From: Pararhodospirillum oryzae
GTDB lineage: Bacteria; Pseudomonadota; Alphaproteobacteria; Rhodospirillales; Rhodospirillaceae
Length of the DNA stretch: 55,624 nucleotides
Direction of reading: 5' to 3'
Assembly (NCBI RefSeq): GCF_007992075.1
Contig: NZ_BJZO01000016.1
Location: 1 to 55,624 of the forward strand
Shown: piece after piece, positions 38,134 through 46,011 of the stretch
How the letters are laid out: each line of letters starts with the position of its first letter
Position numbering within the stretch: position 1 is the stretch's first letter
Position numbers and translations under genes: made by a program
The notes under the pieces: model-generated
The model's database searches: none
What the model was told of the DNA's origin: nothing
The model's input: only the letters and a program-made list of their open reading frames with translations

Positions 38134-38173
38134 AGAGCGCATTTCGATCAAACCGGATCAGTGAATGCGCTCT
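38134..38173. repeat. REP-like palindrome near acuI 3' end
   Basis: Arms agagcgcatt / aatgcgctct are exact complements, with a spacer containing gatcaaaccggatca. The layout matches the small intergenic palindromes seen at 12385 and 25474 of this window. Confidence 0.65.
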
Positions 38174-38238
38174 ACCGTATTGAACCATCGCATTTTCAAA
38201 CCGCCGAAACGGTAGCCATTCCGGCTGAAAATCGCCTA

Positions 38239-39225
38239 TCAAGCCGAAGCAATGGGAACGATGACGCGACCGCGAACCGTGCCGGCGATGAGACGCTCGG
38301 CGGCGGGAATGACGTCTTCAAGGGCGATGCGCTCTATCATGGACGAGAGCAAGGCGGGGTCGAGATCAACCGCGAGACGCCTCCAGGCCTCGATCCGTTC
38401 GGCTTTGGGGCACATCACGCTGTCGATACCCGCCAAGGTCACCCCCCGCAAGATAAAGGGCGCAACGGTAGCGGGGAACGCCATGCCGCCAGCAAGGCCG
38501 CACGCCGCGACCACCCCGCGATATTTCATGGCGGCGCAAACGTTTGCCAGGACTTGCCCGCCGACCACATCCACAGCCCCCGCCCATTGCTCTTTCGCGA
38601 GTGGCTTGCCAGGTGCGCTGTAGTCCGCGCGATCGACAATCCGGCAAGCGCCGAGTGATTTCAGATACCCCGCTTCCTCGGGCCGACCGGTCAACGCGGC
38701 GACAGTGTAGCCTCGTTTCGCGAGAATGGCGGTGGCCACGCTCCCAACGCCCCCTGCCGCGCCCGTCACGAGAATTTCGCCGCTTTCGGGCATGACGCCA
38801 TGCTTTTCCAGCGCCATCACGCACAGCATTGCCGTGTACCCGGCGGTTCCTATGCTCATGGCCTGCTCGGGGCTGAAAGCCGGGTCAAGCGGGATCAGCC
38901 AGTCTCCCTTCACTCGGGCATGCTCCGCGAGACCGCCCCAGTGCACTTCCCCCACACCCCAGCCATTCAAAACGACACGATCACCCGCATGAAATTCCGG
39001 ATTGTCCGACTGCTCGACCACCCCGGCGAAATCGATGCCGGGCACCATCGGGAATTTGCGCACGACAGGCCCTTTCCCGGTAATCGCCAGGGCGTCCTTG
39101 TAGTTCAAGGTCGAGCACTGCACTTTGACGGTCACGTCGCCGTCGGGCAACTGGTCTTGATCCACCTCGCTCAACGCGACACGGTGCCCAGCCTCGTCTT
39201 TTGAAATCATGATCGCCCTGAACAT
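38239..39225 (-). CDS. acuI: Acrylyl-CoA reductase, NADPH (AcuI/YhdH family)
   Basis: 328 residues, zinc-free medium-chain reductase of the YhdH/AcuI group. It reduces acryloyl-CoA to propionyl-CoA, detoxifying acrylate. Marks: [30 protein letters not shown] split across the N-terminal domain, [35 protein letters not shown] and the nucleotide-binding [19 protein letters not shown]. It starts one base after the stop of a TetR gene that looks like AcuR, the arrangement known from Rhodobacter. No DMSP lyase gene is in the window. Generic quinone oxidoreductase is the usual loose annotation. Confidence 0.87.
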   Translation of the reverse strand: MFRAIMISKDEAGHRVALSEVDQDQLPDGDVTVKVQCSTLNYKDALAITGKGPVVRKFPMVPGIDFAGVVEQSDNPEFHAGDRVVLNGWGVGEVHWGGLAEHARVKGDWLIPLDPAFSPEQAMSIGTAGYTAMLCVMALEKHGVMPESGEILVTGAAGGVGSVATAILAKRGYTVAALTGRPEEAGYLKSLGACRIVDRADYSAPGKPLAKEQWAGAVDVVGGQVLANVCAAMKYRGVVAACGLAGGMAFPATVAPFILRGVTLAGIDSVMCPKAERIEAWRRLAVDLDPALLSSMIERIALEDVIPAAERLIAGTVRGRVIVPIASA

Positions 39226-39226
39226 C

Positions 39227-39892
39227 TCATCGCCTTTCCGTTGCTTGAGGGAACGCCCCCAACAGCTTGAAAAAACCTTGGGAAAAGGCGTCGAGCGCAT
39301 CCGCGTTCCGCTCAAGTTTCGCGCGCAGGACCGCCCCTTCCCAACCAATCCAAAAAAAGACCGCCAATTCGTTGCAATCAGCGCCTTGCGGTATTTCACC
39401 TGCCGCGCACGCCGCGCGCAGGCAATCCGCCGTTCGCGCCTCCCAATCCGCGAAAACCCCTGAAATCCGCTGGCGGAAGCTCTCGGGCAAAACGCCCATC
39501 TCCTGCCCGAGGTTGCCCACCAGGCACCCACGGCGGAAATCGTGACGAGACATTCCCTCGCGAGCGTCGGCGATGAATCCCCTGAACCTCTGCAACGGGG
39601 ATTGATCCACCCTCTCAAACCAATAACTCAACTTACGATTAAAATATTCTGCATAGGAATCTATTAGAGCCAGACCAAAACTCTCCTTATTATCAAAGTA
39701 ATGATAGAATGATCCTTTTGGCACCCCAGCCGTGGATAGAATTTCTTCTATTCCCACGGCACTGAAGCCCTTCTCGGTTAAAATGGAGACGCCGGCCCGC
39801 AACAGCTTGTCGCGGGTTGATCCGAGTGCGTCAGGGTCCTTCGGAGGCCGGCCACGCTTACGGAGTTTGGGGTCTGGCTGGTTCATGCACAT
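39227..39892 (-). CDS. acuR: TetR-family regulator, AcuR-like
   Basis: 221 residues. Helix-turn-helix: [35 protein letters not shown]. The C-terminal ligand domain has the AcuR-like [22 protein letters not shown] and [15 protein letters not shown]. AcuR represses acuI and is released by acrylate in Rhodobacter. A palindrome just upstream (39897-39911) is a likely operator. Part of the gene (about 39610-39730) is clearly AT-richer than the neighbourhood, which hints at horizontal origin. The start may be 39892 or 39886; neither has a clear Shine-Dalgarno. Confidence 0.85.
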   Translation of the reverse strand: MCMNQPDPKLRKRGRPPKDPDALGSTRDKLLRAGVSILTEKGFSAVGIEEILSTAGVPKGSFYHYFDNKESFGLALIDSYAEYFNRKLSYWFERVDQSPLQRFRGFIADAREGMSRHDFRRGCLVGNLGQEMGVLPESFRQRISGVFADWEARTADCLRAACAAGEIPQGADCNELAVFFWIGWEGAVLRAKLERNADALDAFSQGFFKLLGAFPQATERR

Positions 39893-39896
39893 TTAT

Positions 39897-39911
39897 TAGA
39901 CCGCTCGTCTC
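39897..39911. promoter_or_regulatory. Candidate AcuR operator
   Basis: The palindrome TAGACcgctcGTCTC (arms AGAC / GTCT around five bases) lies 5-19 bp upstream of the acuR start, where an autorepressor of the TetR family would bind. Sequence type fits TetR-family operators; binding is inferred. Confidence 0.55.
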
Positions 39912-40098
39912 AAAAAATCAATGGGAAACTTCACCGCCCTGGCGCCCTACCCTTGGGCGAAACCACCCGGGAACCAGCACCGGATTCTTGTCCTCATCCA
40001 CGTTTCTTCCACGCTCCCACCCAGGGAGGCGGGGCCGGGCCGGGCCAGCCTCCGGCACGAAGGCAGAGTCGGGGCACGATTGGGGCATTTCCCCCACC

Positions 40099-40292
40099 AT
40101 TATGGTCGGATTAAGATGTTGACGACCGGGCGGAAAACGGGGAAGATAAGCCCATGAGGACGACGCAACACCGATCCCTCCCGGTGAAACCGAAGTCCTC
40201 GGACGACCAGCCCAGGGTTCTAGCCCAGCCCGACGTCGTTGGTCACCCCAAGGCCCCCAGGCCCGGCATCCCTCCGCCGGCCGGGGGCCTTC
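40099..40292 (+). repeat. 194-bp family repeat, copy 2
   Basis: Identical in length to copy 1; private changes are gaagtcctc and cagcccag. Homology to copy 3 extends upstream to about 40062 (ggcagagtcggggcacgatt) and some way downstream (ctaaatttcag). Contains the same promoter-like box (TTGACG at 40119) and terminal GC hairpin. Confidence 0.9.
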
Positions 40293-40422
40293 TAAATTTC
40301 AGGCCTCGGGAACAAGGCCTTGCGGCCCTACAAGGACTGCCGCCCTCCGCACTCCTGCCTGGGGAGGCCGGAGCCCGGCCATGAAGGCAGAGCCGGGGCA
40401 CGATTGAGGCATTTCCCCCACC

Positions 40423-40616
40423 ATTATGGTCGGATTAAGATGTTGACGGCCGGGCGGAAAACGGGGAAGATAAGCCCATGAGGACGACGCAACACCGATC
40501 CCTCCCGGTGAAACCGAAGCCCTCGGAAGACCAGCTCAGGGTTCTAGCCCAGCCCGACGTCGTTGGTCACCCCAAGGCCCCCAGGCCCGGCATCCCTCCG
40601 CCGGCCGGGGGCCTTC
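40423..40616 (+). repeat. 194-bp family repeat, copy 3
   Basis: Exactly 324 bp downstream of copy 2 and in the same direction; private changes are ttgacggcc and cggaagacc. After the hairpin it shares ctaaatttcag with copy 2 and then diverges. It ends about 180 bp before the cupin gene. Confidence 0.9.
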
Positions 40617-40795
40617 TAAATTTCAGACCCCGGGAACAAGGCGTTGCGACCTTGCAAGGGCTGCCGCTCCCGCCTGCGAAGGCAGGGGGTCCCTGTTCCC
40701 GGTGGTAAAAAAGCGCAAGATCCTTCAAGTCTCCCCCATCCGTTCCGCGCGACAGTAGGGCCGATGCCGCACCACAGGGCGTCAGGAGGAAGGAC

Positions 40796-41173
40796 ATGAC
40801 AACAACACTGATCAATCGTCTGGCCGAGGGAAACCGGCGCCAGCCGACGGCGGCCGAAGCCGGCTGGAGCGCGCACCCGACCTTTCCCGGGGTTGAGGTG
40901 AAGGCGCTCGTCACGGGCGCGGCGACCGGGGGAGCCTTCAGCACCCTCATGGTCCGGATTGCCCCGGGCGGGGCGATGCTGCCCCATGTCCACGAAGGAC
41001 AGGTCGAGCAGCATTTCGTGGTCAGCGGCAACGGACAGGCAAACCTCGCCGGGCAGGTGGTGGACTACGCCCCCGGCGCCTTGATGGTGATCCCCCAGGC
41101 AACCCTTCACTCGCTGACGGCGGGACAGGAAGGTATGGTGGTGATGGCGGTGTTCTCCCCCGCGATCAACTGA
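40796..41173 (+). CDS. Cupin-domain protein
   Basis: 125 residues, a single cupin barrel. Metal-site motif 1 is MLPHVHEGQVEQHFVVSGNG (His, His, Gln/Glu, His); motif 2 is PGALMVIPQATLHSL. Small cupins of this type act as metal-dependent enzymes or ligand sensors; no specific role can be given. A strong Shine-Dalgarno (AGGAGGAAGG) precedes the ATG. Followed 20 bp later by an AraC-type regulator that itself starts with a cupin, so the two form a pair and are probably co-transcribed. Confidence 0.82.
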   Translation: MTTTLINRLAEGNRRQPTAAEAGWSAHPTFPGVEVKALVTGAATGGAFSTLMVRIAPGGAMLPHVHEGQVEQHFVVSGNGQANLAGQVVDYAPGALMVIPQATLHSLTAGQEGMVVMAVFSPAIN

Positions 41174-41193
41174 TCCGGCGCGTCAAGGAAGGC

Positions 41194-42009
41194 ATGATGG
41201 GCAACCGGGTGTTCCATGGAACCGACGAAACGGGGACCATCGGCACCGTGCGGGTCGAGGGGGGATCCGCCGCCACGCCCCGCCATACCCATGAGTCCCT
41301 CATTCTGGGGCGGGTCGATTGCGGCACGCGCACGCTCCACCTCGACGCTGGAGACGTGTCCCTTGGCCCGGGGGACGGCTTTGCGATCCCGCCCGACACC
41401 CCCCACGCCTGGGCGGCGGCGCAAGAGGGCCGGCACCGGGTTCTGGTTCTTCCTCCCCGTTTCGTCCACGCGCCCGCCTGGAGCGCGGGATTGATCCGTG
41501 AGAGCGCCTGGAACCAGGTTTTCGACGCCGTTTTCGCCTGTATCGAGGAGGGAAGGACGCCGGCGCCCGGCCTGATGGAAGCCCTGTCGAAGCAGACCGG
41601 CGCTCTCGCCGGGACAGCCCGAAGGGCATCGCTGGCCCCCGGCCCCGTGCACGCGGCACGGCGCGAGGCGGTTGGCCGGCTTGAGGAACGCCTTGTTCTC
41701 GCGGAGCTGGCCCGCCGGGTGGGTCTGTCGCCCTCCCATCTGCACAGGCTCTACCGGCGAACCTGGGGCATGACGCCGGCCGAACACCGCCTGGAAGCCC
41801 GCCTGCGCCAGGCCCGGGGCCTTATTTTGCAAGGCGCCGCGATGGCCGACGTCGCCGCCGCCACCGGCTTCGCCGACCAAAGCCATTTCACCCGCGCCTT
41901 TCGCCGCCTGATGGGGGTGTCGCCCGGCGCGTGGGCACGACAGATGCGGCCCCGGGAAAACCGGAAGCCGGCCTTCGCCCGCCGCTCCCTCACCCTCGAC
42001 ACGACATGA
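41194..42009 (+). CDS. AraC-family regulator with N-terminal cupin
   Basis: 271 residues. The N-terminal cupin sensor (RHTHESLILGRVDCG, GDGFAIPPDTPHAW) precedes a C-terminal double helix-turn-helix (LAELARRVGLSPSHLHRLYRR; MADVAAATGFADQSHFTRAFRRLMGVSPG). This is the standard plan of small-molecule-responsive AraC activators. Starts at 41194 and 41197 are adjacent in-frame ATGs. Target genes are unknown; the cupin gene just upstream is the obvious candidate. Confidence 0.85.
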   Translation: MMGNRVFHGTDETGTIGTVRVEGGSAATPRHTHESLILGRVDCGTRTLHLDAGDVSLGPGDGFAIPPDTPHAWAAAQEGRHRVLVLPPRFVHAPAWSAGLIRESAWNQVFDAVFACIEEGRTPAPGLMEALSKQTGALAGTARRASLAPGPVHAARREAVGRLEERLVLAELARRVGLSPSHLHRLYRRTWGMTPAEHRLEARLRQARGLILQGAAMADVAAATGFADQSHFTRAFRRLMGVSPGAWARQMRPRENRKPAFARRSLTLDTT

Positions 42010-42078
42010 AGCAGCCGTGCCGCGCACGGCCACGAAGGCCTTCACGGCTTTTCCCGCTCTCGTGCGCGGATCAGGAGT

Positions 42079-42112
42079 CCGGGGAGACCGCGCCTCGCCT
42101 CCCCGGCTTTTT
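42079..42112 (+). terminator. Rho-independent terminator after the AraC gene
   Basis: Perfect 8-bp stem ccggggag / ctccccgg with a 12-nt loop, followed by c and five T. Confidence 0.85.
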
Positions 42113-42157
42113 CCCCTCTCCCTTTCCCTCTCCCTTTCCCTCTCCCTTTCCCTTTCC
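42113..42157. repeat. CT-rich 12-bp tandem repeat
   Basis: About three and a half copies of ctctccctttcc, ending at the stop codon of the convergent nucleotidase gene; a slippage-prone polypyrimidine tract. Confidence 0.8.
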
Positions 42158-43716
42158 TACCGCTTCACCAGCCGCCCTTCGGGGGCCAGGTCCACGGTAC
42201 CTTGGGCCTTGATGTACTCGCCAACCAGGGTGGTCATCAGGCGGGCGGCGCTGGCGTCGACGAGGCGAGGCGCCCTGACGAGGATGTCGTAGCCGTCGCC
42301 GCCGTTGGCGATGAAGTCGTTGGTGGCGACCAGATAGGCGCGCCCGTCTTGCAGGGGCTGGCCGTTGACCGTGACCGCGAGCACCCGCTGGCCGGGGGGA
42401 CGGTCGGGGGTCCAGGTCACGCTCATGCCCGAGACCTGCGGGAAGCGGCCGGCGCCGTTTTCCACGCCCGAGAAACCGTGTTCGAGGGCGGCCCGGAGAT
42501 CGGCGCCGCTGAGCGTCAGCACCACGGCCACGTTGCCAAACGGCAGTTCGGTGACCACGTCGCGCAAGGTCAGGGTCGTTCCGGCCTCGTACAGCTTGTC
42601 GCCCCGGATGCCGCCGCCGTTGGTGAGCGCGACGTCGGCCCTGGTGCCCGTCCGCAGGGCGTCGGCGATCAGATCGCCCACGGTGCTTTCCTCGCCCCGG
42701 ACCACGGCGCGCCGGCTGTCCAGGGGCTTGACGCTCACCCCCAGGGGCTGGCCCAGGCTGTCGTCCAGGGCTTTTTCCCAACCCTGGATGCGCTGGGCAA
42801 GCGCGGGATCGGGCGTCTGGCCCTGGTTGGGGATCAGGCGCAGGGCGGGCACCAGATCAAGCACCGGGCCTTCCTTGCCTTCATGCTCGCTCACCCGCAG
42901 GTCCACCGCCGCCAGGGTGCGGGCGTCGCTGCCGGCCTTGACGATCAGGCGGCCGTCGTCGCCCCACACCAGGATTTCGTGATCGTGGCCGCCCAGGATG
43001 ACATCGACCTCGGGCAGCGCGTCGGCCAGCTTGCGGTCGTCGGCCATGTCCTGATGGGTCAGGGCAATGATCACGTCGGCGCCCTGGGCCTTCAGGGCCT
43101 GCACGGCCGCGCGGGCGCGTTCTTCCACCGGCTGGAAGGTGATCCCCGCGCCGGGGCTGGACAGGGTTTCGGTATCGGGAGTCAGCACCCCCAGGAAACC
43201 GACCCGATAGGGCCCCACGGTTTTCAGCATGGTGGGGGCGAGGCCGGCGAAGGGGGCGCCCGTGGGATCCTGGGCATTGGCCAGCAGCCAGGGAAAGGGC
43301 GAGCCCCCCAGCAGGCGGGCGGCGACCCCGGCCCCGAAGTCGAATTCGTGGTTGCCGGGCACGGCCACGTCCACGCCCACCTCGTTCAGCGCCACCAGCA
43401 TGTGGGCGCCCTGATCCAGGCTGGACAGCAGCGAAGGCGACAGCAGATCGCCGCCAAACGTCACCAGCACCTGATCGGCCCCGGAGCGGGCGCGTTCGGT
43501 GCCAACCAGGGTTTTCAGCTCGGCCAGCCCGCCCAGGCCCTGGCGATCGGGCGCGACCTCGTACACATCGTTGACGTGGAGCAGGCGCACCGTGACCGGC
43601 GCGCGGAGGTCGGCGGCGCCGGCCAGGGCGGGGAAAAGCATCGTCCCCGCCAGCAGCAGGGCGCCCGCGACGGTCAATCCTGGTATTCGCATGCGCAATA
43701 TCATGGACTCCCTCAT
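42157..43716 (-). CDS. 5'-nucleotidase / UshA-family bifunctional phosphatase, periplasmic
   Basis: 519 residues. Signal peptide (GLTVAGALLLAGTMLFPALAGA). Metallophosphatase domain: LLHVNDVYE, FGGDLLSPS, PGNHEFDFG, ALTHQDMADD, GGHDHE. C-terminal nucleotidase domain: ALTNGGGIRGD, ELPFGNVAVVLTLSG and ATNDFIANGGDGYD. It releases phosphate from nucleotides or related esters outside the cytoplasm. The start at 43716 has GGAGG seven bases upstream; two later ATGs are in frame. Divergent from mutA. Confidence 0.9.
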   Translation of the reverse strand: MRESMILRMRIPGLTVAGALLLAGTMLFPALAGAADLRAPVTVRLLHVNDVYEVAPDRQGLGGLAELKTLVGTERARSGADQVLVTFGGDLLSPSLLSSLDQGAHMLVALNEVGVDVAVPGNHEFDFGAGVAARLLGGSPFPWLLANAQDPTGAPFAGLAPTMLKTVGPYRVGFLGVLTPDTETLSSPGAGITFQPVEERARAAVQALKAQGADVIIALTHQDMADDRKLADALPEVDVILGGHDHEILVWGDDGRLIVKAGSDARTLAAVDLRVSEHEGKEGPVLDLVPALRLIPNQGQTPDPALAQRIQGWEKALDDSLGQPLGVSVKPLDSRRAVVRGEESTVGDLIADALRTGTRADVALTNGGGIRGDKLYEAGTTLTLRDVVTELPFGNVAVVLTLSGADLRAALEHGFSGVENGAGRFPQVSGMSVTWTPDRPPGQRVLAVTVNGQPLQDGRAYLVATNDFIANGGDGYDILVRAPRLVDASAARLMTTLVGEYIKAQGTVDLAPEGRLVKR

Positions 43717-43914
43717 CAAGATGCCTCCCATTTGGATGAAAACCCCTCGCCCTTGGACTGTGCCCCAAGGGAAGATCCGGTAAAAGAGGCCTTCTTCAAC
43801 CACAATTGAGGCGGTCTTCTCCCATTGAAGGGCTGGCGGCCCGTTTGCTATGGTTGGAAGCGGCGCGCGCCACCGTGGCCGCTGCCCCTTGGACTGACAA
43901 GTGATCAGGATCCC

Positions 43915-46011
43915 ATGACCGAACATACCCTCGCGCTGGCCGCGGACTTTCCGGCCGCCACCCAAGAGGATTGGCTGGCCCAGGTGAACAAGGCCCTGAA
44001 GGGCGCGCCGTTCGACAAGAAGATGGTCACGCGCACGCACGAGGGGTTTGTTCTTCAGCCCCTCTATACCCGACTCGACTGGCCGGGCACCGACGACCCC
44101 TCGGGTTTCCCGGGCGGCGTGCCCTTCACCCGGGGCGCCACCGCCGCCGGGTCGGCCGTTTCGGGCTGGGACGTGCGCCAGGACGTTGACCATCCCGACG
44201 CCGCCGAGGCCAACCGCCTGTTGCTGAGCGATCTGGAGCGCGGCGCCACCAGCGTCAGCCTGCGCCTGGACATGGCCGGGCGTCTGGGCCTCGACCCCGA
44301 TGCCCCGGCCGCCGCCCCCCTGGTGGGGGTGGACGGCGTGATGATCGCCGACCTCGACGATCTCGACCGCGCCCTGGCCGGCGTGTATCTGGACATCGCG
44401 CCCGTTGCCCTGCAGGCCGGCGCGGCGTTCGAGCCCGCCGCCGCCTTGCTGGGCGCGTTGTGGGAACGCCGCGACGTGGCCCCGGGCAAGGCCCTGGGCG
44501 CGTTCAACGCCGATCCGCTGGGCACCCTGGCCCGGGTGGGCGCCTTGCCGATGAGCGCCGAGCGCGCCTTGGAGCGCGTGGGCGCCCTGGCCGCCCACAC
44601 CGCCGCCACCTGGCCCAAGGTCACGGCCGTGGGCGTGGACGGCGCCCCCTACCACGACGGGGGTGCCAGCGAGATCCAGACCCTGGCCGCCATGCTGGCC
44701 ACCGGCATCGCCTACCTGCGCGCCATGGAAAAGGCCGGCCTGGACCTGGGCACCGCCGCCGGGCAGATCGTGTTTTCGATCCCCATGGACGCCGACTTCT
44801 TCATGGGCATCGCCAAGCTGCGCGCGTTGCGCCGCCTGTGGGGCCGGGTGCTCGAAGCCTGCGCCGTCCCCGAGGCCGAGCGCTGCGTGCGCGTGGGCGC
44901 CACCACGGCGCGGCGCATGCTGAGCCGGCGCGATCCGTGGGTGAACATGCTGCGCACCACCGTCGCCGCCTTCGCGGGCGCCGTGGGCGGGGCCGACAGC
45001 CTGACCGTGGCGCCGTTCGACAGCGCCCTGGGCATCCCCGGGGACTTCAGCCGACGCATCGCGCGCAACGTCCAGATCCTGTTGCAAGAAGAAAGCAACG
45101 TCGGGCGGGTGATCGATCCGGCCGGTGGTTCGTGGTACGTCGAAACCCTGACCGACCACCTGACCCGCGACGCCTGGAGCCGCTTCCAGGGGATCGAGGA
45201 AGCCGGCGGCCTGCTGGCCGTGCTGGCGGATGGATCCTGGCCGGCGCGGATCGAGGAAACCTGGACCGGCCGCGCCAAGGCCGTGGCCACCCGGCGCGAC
45301 GCGCTGACCGGCCTCAACGAGTTCCCCAACCTCAAGGAAGCCCCGGTCGAGACCGTGGCCGTGGACCTCGACGCGCTGCGCGCCGCCCGGTGCGCGCGCC
45401 TGCCCGCCGACCGCGCGGCCGCCGCCGAGGTGGCCGACACCGGCACCGCCATCCTGGCGGCGGCGCGGGGCGCCACCCTGGGCGCGCTGAGCGCTGCCTT
45501 GTCGGATGGCGAAGCGGCCTGCGTGGTGCCGGTGCGCCCGCACACCCTGGGCGAGGACTTCGAGGCCCTGCGCGACGCCGCCGACGCCCACAAGGACAAG
45601 ACCGGCGCCTGGCCCGGCGTGTTCCTGGTTACCCTGGGCCCGGTGTCCGAGCACACGGGGCGCGCCACCTTTGCCCGCAACCTGTTCGAGGCCGGCGGCA
45701 TCGAGGGCCTTCCCGGCGGTGTCCTGGAAAGCGACGACGAGGCCGTGGCCGCCTGGAAGGCCAGCGGCACCAGCGTGGCCGTGCTGTGCGCCACCGACGA
45801 GCGCTACGCGACCCAGGCCGAAAGCCTGGCCCGCGCCCTGAAGGCGGCCGGGGTCGGCCGGCTGTACCTGGCCGGGCGCCCCGGCGAGGCCGCCGACGCC
45901 TGGAAGGCCGCCGGCATCGACCAGTACATTTTCGTCGGGTGCGACGTGCTGGGCACGCTGCGCGACCTGCACGCCCACCTTGGCCTGCCCGTTGAAGGAT
46001 CGACCCCATGA
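43915..46011 (+). CDS. mutA: Methylmalonyl-CoA mutase, small (beta) subunit
   Basis: 698 residues. TIM-barrel half similar to MutB ([79 protein letters not shown]). The C-terminal flavodoxin-like domain lacks the cobalamin-binding Asp-x-His-x-x-Gly, as expected for the non-catalytic subunit. It forms the heterodimer with MutB. The start at 43915 ([13 protein letters not shown]) is the first compatible with the family N-terminus. The stop overlaps the mutB ATG. Confidence 0.94.
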   Translation: MTEHTLALAADFPAATQEDWLAQVNKALKGAPFDKKMVTRTHEGFVLQPLYTRLDWPGTDDPSGFPGGVPFTRGATAAGSAVSGWDVRQDVDHPDAAEANRLLLSDLERGATSVSLRLDMAGRLGLDPDAPAAAPLVGVDGVMIADLDDLDRALAGVYLDIAPVALQAGAAFEPAAALLGALWERRDVAPGKALGAFNADPLGTLARVGALPMSAERALERVGALAAHTAATWPKVTAVGVDGAPYHDGGASEIQTLAAMLATGIAYLRAMEKAGLDLGTAAGQIVFSIPMDADFFMGIAKLRALRRLWGRVLEACAVPEAERCVRVGATTARRMLSRRDPWVNMLRTTVAAFAGAVGGADSLTVAPFDSALGIPGDFSRRIARNVQILLQEESNVGRVIDPAGGSWYVETLTDHLTRDAWSRFQGIEEAGGLLAVLADGSWPARIEETWTGRAKAVATRRDALTGLNEFPNLKEAPVETVAVDLDALRAARCARLPADRAAAAEVADTGTAILAAARGATLGALSAALSDGEAACVVPVRPHTLGEDFEALRDAADAHKDKTGAWPGVFLVTLGPVSEHTGRATFARNLFEAGGIEGLPGGVLESDDEAVAAWKASGTSVAVLCATDERYATQAESLARALKAAGVGRLYLAGRPGEAADAWKAAGIDQYIFVGCDVLGTLRDLHAHLGLPVEGSTP

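Larger units (their letters stand above)
37602..38238. other. Gene-free region carrying repeat copy 1 and a REP-like palindrome
   Basis: About 640 bp between the convergent-facing ends of the exporter start and the acuI stop. It holds the 194-bp repeat (37811-38004) and a palindrome (38134-38173, arms agagcgcatt / aatgcgctct). No gene is credible here. Confidence 0.7.
39893..40795. other. Gene-free repeat region upstream of the cupin gene
   Basis: About 900 bp. It contains the candidate operator, repeat copies 2 and 3 arranged as a 324-bp tandem duplication (from about 40062), and the cupin promoter region. The short frames inside the repeats are discussed under the repeats and not called as genes. 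Confidence 0.75.

Noticed and set aside
40154-40384. Short genes inside the 194-bp repeats (peptides starting MRTTQHRSLPVKPK)
   Set aside because: All coding-region differences between copies alter the peptide, there is no Shine-Dalgarno, and the frames run through the terminal hairpin.
37811-40616. CRISPR-like array
   Set aside because: Only three copies, 194 bp each, unevenly spaced with genes between them and no short unique spacers or cas genes.
42113-42157. CT-rich tandem repeat as a regulatory element
   Set aside because: It lies between convergent gene ends, where promoter-distance effects are not expected; simple slippage explains it.
43717-45978. Upstream extension of the nucleotidase frame over mutA (minus strand)
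   Set aside because: The extension is antisense to mutA; the nucleotidase signal peptide and GGAGG site set the start at 43716.
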